20,432 bases of DNA from JBOGHU01 sp050742255 (GTDB lineage: Bacteria > Actinomycetota > Acidimicrobiia > Acidimicrobiales > CADCSY01): positions 1 to 20,432 of the forward strand of contig JBOGHU010000043.1 in assembly GCA_050742255.1 (NCBI GenBank), read 5' to 3'. Of this stretch, positions 14,741 to 20,432 are shown one piece after another. The notes under the pieces are model-generated. The model searched no databases. It worked only from the letters and a program-made list of their open reading frames with translations, and had not been told where the DNA came from. The position numbers were made by a program, and so were the translations under genes. Position 1 is the stretch's first letter; each line of letters begins with the position of its first letter.

Positions 14741-15268
14741 TCAGTGGGCGGTCGGGTGCCCGGCCAGCAGCCGGAGGGCGTGGGGAACCACGTCGAGGAC
14801 CGCCTCCAGGCACTCCAGCGCCCCCGCCGTCGAGCCCGGGGTGTTGAGGACCAGGGCCTCCCCCGCCGTGCCGGCCACCCCCCGTGACAGCCGGCCCAGG
14901 GGGTTGGCCAGGCGCATGGCCTCCGCCAGCCCCGGCGCCTGGCGGTCCAGCACCGCCGCCGTGCCCTCGGGGGTGCGGTCCCGGGGGCCGAACCCGGTCC
15001 CCCCGGTGGTGACGACCAGCCCGGCGAAGCCGGCGCACGCCTCGGCCAGGGCGGCCGACACGGGCTCGACGCCGTCGGCCACCGCCCGCCGGTCGACGAC
15101 GGCGAAGCCCTCCCGGGCCAGCCGCTCCGCCAGGGCGGCCCCCGAGCGGTCGTGGCGGGTGCCGGCCACGACCCCGTCGGAGACGGTCAGGACCTTGGCG
15201 CGGAGGCGGCTGGTGTCGGCGTCGGGGGCCACCATGGCCGACGCAACCCTACCGGGAGCGGCGCTCAT
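14741..15268 (-). CDS. MogA/MoaB-family molybdenum cofactor protein
   Basis: About 175 residues of the MoCF-binding (molybdopterin-binding) fold. The core begins AKVLTVSDGVVAGTRHDRSG, with LVVTTGGTGFGPRDRTPEGT, the hallmark loop that binds molybdopterin, and VLNTPGSTAGALECL near the end. Members adenylylate molybdopterin before metal insertion (MogA) or have a related role (MoaB). The sequence cannot separate these and a symbol is withheld. ATG at 15268 overlaps the fmt stop (ATGA); a second ATG at 15235 is nearer the conserved core. Its place between fmt and ribD is unusual, because rsmB and rpe often occupy this position in Actinobacteria. No other molybdenum cofactor gene is in the window. 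Confidence 0.87.
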   Translation of the reverse strand: MSAAPGRVASAMVAPDADTSRLRAKVLTVSDGVVAGTRHDRSGAALAERLAREGFAVVDRRAVADGVEPVSAALAEACAGFAGLVVTTGGTGFGPRDRTPEGTAAVLDRQAPGLAEAMRLANPLGRLSRGVAGTAGEALVLNTPGSTAGALECLEAVLDVVPHALRLLAGHPTAH

Positions 15269-16152
15269 CCCCCCAGGCGCTGGCCTGGCGCCAGGCGGGC
15301 GCCCCGCAGCCACGCCGCCGCCCCCTGGACCGACCGGCCCTCGGGCTGCACCGTCACCAGCTCCAGGGCGCCGGCGCCGGTGCCCACCACCGTCCCCTCC
15401 ACGACGCCCGGCGGGGGGGCGGTGGCGCTCCCGGGCGCCCCGCCCGCCAGCCGGGCCCGGTGGACCTTGAGGCGGCGGTCCCCCACGGTCGTCCACGCCC
15501 CGCCCACCCGCACCACCCGGTGCAGCTCGGCGGCGGGCCGGTTCCAGTCCAGAGCCAGCTCGGCGCGCTCCAGCTTAGCCGCGTAGGTCACCTCCCCCTC
15601 CTGGGGGTGGGGCTCGGGCAGGCCGGCGTCGAGCGCGGTCACGAGCAGCTCGGTGGCCAGCTCGACCAGACGGCCTCGCAGCTCGTCGGCGGTCTCCTCG
15701 GGCCCGATGGCCAGCCGGCGGCGGTCGTGCACGGGACCGGTGTCGAGGCCCGCCTCCAGGGCCATGAGGCAGACCCCGGTCTCGGCGTCACCGGCGAGGA
15801 TGGCCCGCTCCACCGGCGCCGCGCCCCGCCAGCGGGGGAGCAGGGAGAAGTGCACGTTCACCATGGGCACGGCCGCCAGCACCGGGGGGCGGACCAGGCG
15901 CCCGTAGGCAACCACCACCCCGAGGTCGGCGCCCGACCCCACCACGTCGCCCACCTGGTCGCTGACGGCGAGCCCCAACGCCAGGGCCGCGGCCTTGACT
16001 GGCGTGGGTCGCAGGCCACCACCCCGACCCCGCCGCCGGTCCGGTTGGGAGACCACCAGGGCCACCTCGAAGCCGGCGCCCACCAACGCCCGCAACGGGG
16101 GGACGGCAGCCTCGGGGCTGCCCAGGTAGACCAGGCGTCGAGGCCGCGTCAG
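15265..16152 (-). CDS. fmt: Methionyl-tRNA formyltransferase, probable CTG start
   Basis: Formylates the initiator Met-tRNA using 10-formyl-tetrahydrofolate. About 295 residues. The N-terminal Rossmann-like formyltransferase domain has LVYLGSPEAAVPPLRAL, VVAYGRLV and NVHFSLLPRWRGAAPVERAI; the catalytic triad is N99, H101 and D137 (GLDTGPV), counted from the CTG. The C-terminal OB-like domain includes GGAWTTVGDRRLKV and GAAAWLRGARL. The frame has no ATG, GTG or TTG between the conserved first strand and codons deep inside def. The best start is CTG at 16152, whose CTGA overlaps the def stop in the same 4-nt geometry as its neighbours. A nearer CTG (RRL-VYLG) is possible but less fitting. Sequencing error is the alternative explanation. 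Confidence 0.93.
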   Translation of the reverse strand: MTRPRRLVYLGSPEAAVPPLRALVGAGFEVALVVSQPDRRRGRGGGLRPTPVKAAALALGLAVSDQVGDVVGSGADLGVVVAYGRLVRPPVLAAVPMVNVHFSLLPRWRGAAPVERAILAGDAETGVCLMALEAGLDTGPVHDRRRLAIGPEETADELRGRLVELATELLVTALDAGLPEPHPQEGEVTYAAKLERAELALDWNRPAAELHRVVRVGGAWTTVGDRRLKVHRARLAGGAPGSATAPPPGVVEGTVVGTGAGALELVTVQPEGRSVQGAAAWLRGARLAPGQRLGG

Positions 16153-16721
16153 GGTCGGTCCCGGCCCCAGTCCCCGACGGGCAGGCGCAAGCGGGGCCGT
16201 GGCTCGCCCCCGTTGGCGCTGGCGGCCAGCAGGCGCTCCCGCAGGGCCCGCCTGGCCTCCCGGCGCTGTTCGGGTCCCAGGAGGTCCACCAGCAGCACTC
16301 CGTCCAGGTGGTCCACCTCGTGGAGGAAGACCCGGGCCGCCAGCTCGCTGGCCTGCACCGAGATCTCCTCGCCGTCGAGGTCCTGCCCGACCAGGTGCAC
16401 CTGGGCCGGTCGGGCGATCTCCCACGCCAGGCCGGGGACCGACAGGCAACCCTCCTCGTAGACCCACTCCCCCGTCGCCTCGATGATGACCGGGTTCACT
16501 ACCACCTTGGCGCCCTGGCCGTCCTGGAGGTCGTAGACGAACAGCCGCCGCTGCACGCCCACCTGGGGGGCGGCCAGGCCCACGCCGGGCGCCTGGTGCA
16601 TGGTGGTGATCATGTCGTGGGCCAGGCGAGCCAGCTTGGCGTCGATGTCGGTCACCTCGACGGCCCGTTGCCGCAGGACCGGGTCGCCGACCAGGCGGAT
16701 CGGGTGGGGGGCCACGGCCAC
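16149..16721 (-). CDS. def: Peptide deformylase Def
   Basis: Metallo-hydrolase that removes the formyl group from nascent N-formyl-Met proteins. 190 residues. All three motifs are intact: GVGLAAPQVG (47-56), EGCLSVPG (90-97; metal ligand C92) and HEVDHLDG (134-141; ligands H134 and H138, catalytic E135). There is a charged C-terminal extension of about 40 residues. Two starts are possible: GTG at 16721, with GGAGG 10 nt upstream, or GTG at 16715, which lies 7 nt behind a -10-like TACCCT and would be leaderless. It is first in the def-fmt-mog-rib-hisG run and 68 nt downstream of the TetR gene on the same strand. Confidence 0.96.
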   Translation of the reverse strand: MAVAPHPIRLVGDPVLRQRAVEVTDIDAKLARLAHDMITTMHQAPGVGLAAPQVGVQRRLFVYDLQDGQGAKVVVNPVIIEATGEWVYEEGCLSVPGLAWEIARPAQVHLVGQDLDGEEISVQASELAARVFLHEVDHLDGVLLVDLLGPEQRREARRALRERLLAASANGGEPRPRLRLPVGDWGRDRP

Positions 16722-16722
16722 C

Positions 16723-16728
16723 AGGGTA
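16723..16728 (-). promoter_or_regulatory. Possible -10 (TACCCT) for the def operon
   Basis: TACCCT on the minus strand ends 7 nt before the second possible def start (GTG 16715). The plus-strand core AGGGTA equals that of the infC/DUF1844 divergent element. No -35 is convincing, so the operon may instead be read through from the TetR gene. Confidence 0.3.
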
Positions 16729-16750
16729 GTGCCTCCGGCCCGCCGCCCAG

Positions 16751-16780
16751 AGGGCCCGCCAGGGCCCGCCAGGGGCTGCC
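16751..16780. repeat. Three tandem 10-bp units between the TetR gene and def
   Basis: AGGGCCCGCC occurs twice in a row, then AGGGGCTGCC, with a partial fourth unit (AGGCGCC) after it. GGGCCC makes each of the first two units palindromic in its core. They lie within the 68-nt gap and hold no gene. Confidence 0.6.
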
Positions 16781-16789
16781 AGGCGCCCA

Positions 16790-17389
16790 CTAGGGCCCCG
16801 GGGGCAGCAGGGCCGACCGCAGGAACGCGAGCAGCTCCTGCTGGCGGCGCACCAGCAGCCGGGCTCCGGCCGGCACCCCGGTGGCCCGGCGCACCTCGGC
16901 CTCGGTGGCCACGCCGATCACCTGGGAGTAGGCGGACAGGAGCAGCAGTCGGGGCTCGTGGGGCCGCATGGCCCCCGCCGCCACCTCCGCCTCCAGGAAC
17001 TCCCGAGCCCGGTCCACCAGCGGGTCGAGCGCCTCGGTCAGGCGGCCGGTGGCCGGTGGTCCGAGCCGGCTCACCTCCCGGAACAGGCCCAGCAGCTCGG
17101 GACGGCGGGCAGCCAGGCGGAACGCGGCCCGCACCAGCGCCTCCACCTTGGCGAAGCCGGGCCCGGCCTTGGCCACCGCTCCCTCGAACGCCTCGGCCAG
17201 CTCGTCGGCGCTGCGCTCGACCACGGCGTCGAGCAGGCCCTCCTTGGAGCCGAAGTGGTGGAGGACGGTCTGCTTGCGCACCCCCAGGGCCGCCCCCAGG
17301 GTGTCGAGGGAGGTGGCCTCGTAGCCACGGGCGGCGAAGGAGACCAGGGCGGCGTCGACGATGCGGTCCCGGGTCGTCGGCGTCGCCAC
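16790..17389 (-). CDS. TetR-family transcriptional regulator
   Basis: 199 residues. The N-terminal helix-turn-helix covers about residues 6-52: RDRIVDAALVSFAARGYEATSLDTLG, then ALGVRKQTVLHHFGSKEGLL, with the typical HHFGSKEGL end of the DNA-binding domain. The C-terminal helical ligand-binding domain (55-199) is alanine- and arginine-rich and does not point to a specific effector. It is transcribed divergently from the acyl-reductase gene across a 46-nt gap filled by two copies of a palindrome, so it likely represses both that pair and itself; an acyl-CoA or aldehyde effector is a guess from context. Start is GTG at 17389, with -10-like TACCAT ending 8 nt upstream and no Shine-Dalgarno, suggesting a leaderless message. 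Confidence 0.92.
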   Translation of the reverse strand: MATPTTRDRIVDAALVSFAARGYEATSLDTLGAALGVRKQTVLHHFGSKEGLLDAVVERSADELAEAFEGAVAKAGPGFAKVEALVRAAFRLAARRPELLGLFREVSRLGPPATGRLTEALDPLVDRAREFLEAEVAAGAMRPHEPRLLLLSAYSQVIGVATEAEVRRATGVPAGARLLVRRQQELLAFLRSALLPPGP

Positions 17390-17390
17390 C

Positions 17391-17405
17391 TACCAGATGG
17401 TAGAC
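17391..17405. promoter_or_regulatory. TetR operator copy 1
   Basis: TACCAGATGGTAGAC contains the inverted repeat TACCA-GA-TGGTA, extended by one flanking C/G pair to 14 bp. It touches the regulator's start codon and contains the regulator's likely -10 (TACCAT on the minus strand, 17402-17397). An identical 15-bp copy follows 23 nt downstream. Confidence 0.75.
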
Positions 17406-17413
17406 GAATGCCT

Positions 17414-17428
17414 TACCAGATGGTAGAC
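17414..17428. promoter_or_regulatory. TetR operator copy 2
   Basis: Second identical TACCAGATGGTAGAC, centred 23 bp (about two helical turns) from copy 1, so two regulator dimers could bind the same face. It overlaps a -10-like TAGACA (17424-17429) placed 6 nt before the GTG of the reductase gene; TAGACG in copy 1 (17401-17406) lies 17 nt upstream as a possible -35. Confidence 0.75.
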
Positions 17429-17435
17429 AGACCGC

Positions 17436-19775
17436 GTGATCGCTGACGCCCTGGCCGGGCGCCGCCTGCTGGTGACCGGTGCCACCGGCTTCCTCGGCAC
17501 CGCCGTGACCGAGCGCCTCCTGGGATCGGTGCCGGGGTGCGAGCTGGTCCTGGTGGTGCGCCCCGGCCGACGGTCGACGGCCCAGCAGCGGGTCCAGCGG
17601 GAGGTCCTGCGCAACGACGCCTTCGACCGCCTCCGCCGCCGGTTGGGCGCCGGCTTCGACACCGAGACGGCCCGGCGGGTCACCGTGGTGGCCGGTGACA
17701 TCGGGCGGGACGGGCTCGCCCTCGACGACCGGGGCCGGGACGCCCTCGCCTCCTGCGACACCGTGGTCCACGCCGCGGCGTCGGTTGCGTTCGACTCCCC
17801 CCTCGACGTGGCCGTGGAGGTCAACCTGCTGGGCCCGGCCCGCATCGCCGCCGTGCTCCACCAGGTGGGCGTCCACGCCCACCTGGTGGCCGTCTCCACC
17901 TGCTACGTGGCCGGCAACCGCCGGGGGCGTGCTCCCGAGGTGGTGGTCTCCGACCTGCCCTTCGCCGCCCAGGTGCACTGGCGGGCCGAGGTCGACGCCG
18001 CCCGCCGGGCCCGCACCGACCTCGACGCCGCCAGCCGCACGCCCGCCCGGCTGGCCCGCTTCCGCAAGGAGGCCCGCGCCGAGCTCGGCGCCGCCGGCGC
18101 CCCGCTGCTGGCGTCGAGGGCCGAGCGGCTGCGAGCGGCCTGGGTCGACGACGAGCTGGTCGTGGCCGGCCGGGCCCGGGCCCGGTCACTGGGGTGGCCC
18201 GACGCCTACGCCTACACCAAGGCCCTGGGTGAGCAGGCCCTGCTGGAGACCCGGGGGGACCTCCCGGTGACGATCGTGCGGCCCTCGATAATCGAGTCGG
18301 CCCTGGCCCGGCCCCACCCGGGCTGGATCCGGGGCTTCCGGATGGCCGAGCCGGTCATCATCAGCTACGCCCGGGGCCTGTTGAAGGAGTTCCCCGGGAT
18401 CCCCGAGGGGGTCGTCGACGTCATCCCGGTCGACCTGGTGGTGGCGGCGGTCCTCGACGCCGCCGCCCGGGGGGCGGGGGGCGAGCCCCAGGTGGTCCAG
18501 GTGGCGTCGGGTTCCACCAACCCCCTCCGCTACCGCCAGCTGGTGGACCTGGTCCAGGGATGGTTCGGGGAGCACCCCCTCTACGACGACCGGGACCAGC
18601 CCATCGTGGTCCCCGAGTGGTCCTTCCCGGGCCGGGGTCGGGTCCAGGGCCAGCTCGAGCGGGGGGTCAAGCTGTTGGACCGGGCCGAGCGGGCCCTGGC
18701 GGCGCTGCCCCTCCGGGGCAGCCGGGCCCGGTGGTCGGCCCGGCTGGCGGAGAGGCGGGCCGACGCCGAGCGAGCGCTCGGCTACGTGGAGCTGTACGGC
18801 GCCTACGCCGAGAGCGAGGCCCAGTTCTCGGTGGACCGGCTGCTCGAGCGGTGGTCCTCCCTGGGCCCGGCTGACCGGGAGGCGTTCTGCTTCGACCCGG
18901 AGGTGATCGACTGGGACACCTACGTGCGTGACGTCCACCTCCCCTCGGTGGTCCGCCAGGCCCGGGTCAAGACCGCCGCCGGCTCTCGCACCGGCCCCAG
19001 CCGCACCGAGCGCCTCCGGGCCCAGGTCCTCTCGCCCGACCGCCACCTGGCCGCCTTCGACCTGGAGAACACCCTCATCGCCTCCAACGTGGTGGAGTCC
19101 TTCGCCTGGCTGGCCACCCGCCGCCTGGCGGACGGCGACAGGGCCCGCCTGGTCGCCAGGACACTGGCCGAGGCGCCCTCGTTGCTGGCCCTCGACCGCA
19201 AGGACCGGGGCGACTTCCTGCGCCACTTCTACCGCCGCTTCGAGGGGGCCCCGGTGGCCCAGCTCGACGAGGACGCCGTGGAGATGCTGAGCCACCTCAT
19301 CCTGGCCAAGTCGTTCCCCGCCGGCATCCGCCGCGTCCGCCGGCACCGCCAGCTCGGCCACCGCACCATCCTCATCACCGGCGCCCTCGACGTGGTGGTC
19401 GACCGGACCCTCCGCCCCCTCTTCGACGACATCGTCTGCGCCCGGATGGGCGTGGCCGGGGAGGCCTACACCGGGGAGCTCACCAAGGCGCCCCCCACCG
19501 GCGAGGCCCGGGCCCAGGAGCTGGCCGACTACGCCGCCGCCGAGGGGCTCCACCTGGAGGAGGCGGTGGCCTACGCCGACTCGGCCAGCGACCTCCCCAT
19601 GCTCGAGGTGGTCGGCTTCCCGGTGGCGGTCAACCCCGAGACCCGGCTCTCGGCCATCGCCCGGACGCGGGGGTGGCTGGTCGAGCAGTGGGACCGGGCC
19701 CCCGGCGGCGCCCGGCCGCTCCTGGCCATCGCCCCGCGGACCGGGGCCCCCACCCGGGCCCCGGCGCCCCGGTGA
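17436..19775 (+). CDS. Fatty-acyl-reductase-like protein fused to a HAD-IB phosphatase-like domain
   Basis: 779 residues. Residues 9-370 form an extended short-chain dehydrogenase of the NAD_binding_4/fatty acyl-CoA reductase type: VTGATGFLG (13-21, nucleotide binding), VVHAAASVAF, VAVSTCYVAG, catalytic YAYTK (Y258, K262), then IVRPSIIESALARPHPGWI. A C-terminal FAR_C (sterile)-like stretch follows, around FCFDPEVIDWDTYVRDVHLPSV near 490-510. Residues 538-735 are a HAD-IB domain: DLENT (D542, E544), ITGAL (motif II), TK (motif III) and YADSASDLPML (motif IV). Motif I has Glu where DxD is usual. Predicted role: NAD(P)H reduction of an acyl thioester to aldehyde or alcohol; the HAD substrate is unknown. 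Start GTG at 17436 has no Shine-Dalgarno and follows the TetR operators. No signal peptide or clear membrane span is seen. Confidence 0.85.
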   Translation: MIADALAGRRLLVTGATGFLGTAVTERLLGSVPGCELVLVVRPGRRSTAQQRVQREVLRNDAFDRLRRRLGAGFDTETARRVTVVAGDIGRDGLALDDRGRDALASCDTVVHAAASVAFDSPLDVAVEVNLLGPARIAAVLHQVGVHAHLVAVSTCYVAGNRRGRAPEVVVSDLPFAAQVHWRAEVDAARRARTDLDAASRTPARLARFRKEARAELGAAGAPLLASRAERLRAAWVDDELVVAGRARARSLGWPDAYAYTKALGEQALLETRGDLPVTIVRPSIIESALARPHPGWIRGFRMAEPVIISYARGLLKEFPGIPEGVVDVIPVDLVVAAVLDAAARGAGGEPQVVQVASGSTNPLRYRQLVDLVQGWFGEHPLYDDRDQPIVVPEWSFPGRGRVQGQLERGVKLLDRAERALAALPLRGSRARWSARLAERRADAERALGYVELYGAYAESEAQFSVDRLLERWSSLGPADREAFCFDPEVIDWDTYVRDVHLPSVVRQARVKTAAGSRTGPSRTERLRAQVLSPDRHLAAFDLENTLIASNVVESFAWLATRRLADGDRARLVARTLAEAPSLLALDRKDRGDFLRHFYRRFEGAPVAQLDEDAVEMLSHLILAKSFPAGIRRVRRHRQLGHRTILITGALDVVVDRTLRPLFDDIVCARMGVAGEAYTGELTKAPPTGEARAQELADYAAAEGLHLEEAVAYADSASDLPMLEVVGFPVAVNPETRLSAIARTRGWLVEQWDRAPGGARPLLAIAPRTGAPTRAPAPR

Positions 19776-20432
19776 AGGCCCTGCGCTTCGAGCGCTCCCT
19801 CCCCCGCTTCGCCGCCGCCCGGGTGGCGGGGCGGGTGACCCCGGGGCAGGGTGCCCGGGTCGGGCCCCTCCGCCTCGTCGACGTGCCACCGCCGCCCCTG
19901 CCGGGGCCGGGCTGGCTACGGCTGCGGCCCCGGCTGGCGGGGATCTGCGGCTCCGACCTGGCCACCGTCGACGGCGTCTCGTCCCGCTGGTTCGAGCCCG
20001 TCGTCAGCTTCCCCTTCGTCCCCGGCCACGAGGTGGTCGGCGAGCTCGACGACGGCTCCCGGGTGGTGCTGGAGCCGGTGCTGGGCTGTGCGACCCGGGG
20101 CATCGACCCCCCCTGCCCGGCCTGTGGCGAAGGCGACGTGGGCCGCTGTGCCAACGTCGCCTTCGGCGACCTGTCCCCAGGGCTGCAGACGGGCTACTGC
20201 GCCCAGGTGGGGGGCGGGTGGTCGGTGGCCCTGGCCGCCCACCCCAGCCAGCTCCACGCCGTGCCCGAGGACATGGCCGACGAGGCGGCGGTGATGGTCG
20301 AGCCGGCGGCGTGCGCCCTCCGGGGCGCCCTGTCGGTGGAGCCCGGCGCCGCCACGGTGGTCGTGATCGGGGCCGGCACCCTGGGGCTGTGCGCGGTGGC
20401 GGCGCTGCGCCGGTGGGTGGGGCCCGGGGAGC
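19772..20432 (+). CDS. Zinc-dependent alcohol dehydrogenase (MDR family), cut by the window end
   Basis: 220 codons visible from GTG at 19772 to the edge; the family is about 350 residues. Zinc-type MDR features: GICGSDL with catalytic-zinc ligand C59, PGHEVVGE with H86 and E87, a structural-zinc segment with four cysteines (CATRGIDPPC, PAC, then GRC), VEPAACAL, and the start of the Rossmann fold VIGAGTLGL. It oxidises an alcohol or reduces an aldehyde with NAD(P). Its GTG overlaps the stop of the acyl-reductase/HAD gene (GTGA), so the two are translated together and presumably act on the same substrate; which alcohol is not visible. Confidence 0.92.
   Translation, partial: MKALRFERSLPRFAAARVAGRVTPGQGARVGPLRLVDVPPPPLPGPGWLRLRPRLAGICGSDLATVDGVSSRWFEPVVSFPFVPGHEVVGELDDGSRVVLEPVLGCATRGIDPPCPACGEGDVGRCANVAFGDLSPGLQTGYCAQVGGGWSVALAAHPSQLHAVPEDMADEAAVMVEPAACALRGALSVEPGAATVVVIGAGTLGLCAVAALRRWVGPGE

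Noticed and set aside
13728..16790. Possible FMN riboswitch ahead of the riboflavin genes
   Set aside because: The rib genes are joined to upstream genes by 4-nt overlaps or gaps, leaving no room. The 68-nt gap before def shows none of the conserved FMN-aptamer blocks that I can recognise.
18186..19889. Long minus-strand frame opposite the reductase/HAD gene
   Set aside because: The plus strand carries clear catalytic motifs in one frame; the opposite translation is compositionally biased filler.
1..20432. tRNA, rRNA, CRISPR arrays, insertion sequences, attachment sites
   Set aside because: No cloverleaf-like element, spaced repeat array, transposase sequence or terminal inverted repeat was recognised on reading both strands.

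Overview
This is a very GC-rich, almost fully coding stretch of a bacterial chromosome. Gene order (infC-rpmI-rplT-rRNA methyltransferase-pheS-pheT followed by argC-argJ-argB-argD, and a def-fmt/rib/hisG cluster) is the arrangement known from Actinobacteria. The extreme GC bias, abundant GTG starts and a DUF1844 gene beside infC fit a high-GC actinobacterium, possibly of the Acidimicrobiia; that finer placement is inference.

Layout. (1) 1-3961, minus strand: arginine biosynthesis genes argC, argJ, argB and the 5' part of argD (cut by the window edge), driven by a promoter overlapping an ARG-box-like palindrome at about 3968-3996. (2) 4004-9520, minus strand: translation operon infC, rpmI, rplT, a SpoU-family rRNA methyltransferase, pheS and pheT. 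infC appears to start at ATA behind a strong Shine-Dalgarno, after a leader of about 220 nt with competing stems. (3) 9753-10181, plus strand: DUF1844 protein, transcribed divergently from infC through what may be one symmetric -10 element. (4) 10280-16721, minus strand: a tightly coupled operon def, fmt, a MogA/MoaB-like gene, ribD, ribE, ribBA, ribH, hisG and a small cold-shock-domain gene. fmt seems to start at CTG. (5) 16790-20432: a TetR-family regulator (minus) divergent from a plus-strand pair: a 779-residue fatty-acyl-reductase-like protein fused to a HAD-IB phosphatase-like domain, and a zinc alcohol dehydrogenase that runs off the window. Two copies of one palindrome fill the 46-nt gap between regulator and target.

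How it works together. Regions 1-4 are housekeeping: arginine, phenylalanyl-tRNA, ribosome/initiation factors, N-formyl-Met handling, riboflavin and the first step of histidine synthesis. Region 5 is the accessory-looking part and the best candidate for an undescribed system: a self-contained, TetR-controlled module predicted to interconvert acyl thioesters, aldehydes and alcohols, with a HAD domain of unknown substrate.

Recurring themes are translational coupling (4-nt stop/start overlaps, or exactly 4-nt gaps) and probable leaderless starts (a TAnnnT-like -10 placed 6-7 nt before the start codon). No tRNA, rRNA, CRISPR, insertion sequence or known riboswitch was recognised.
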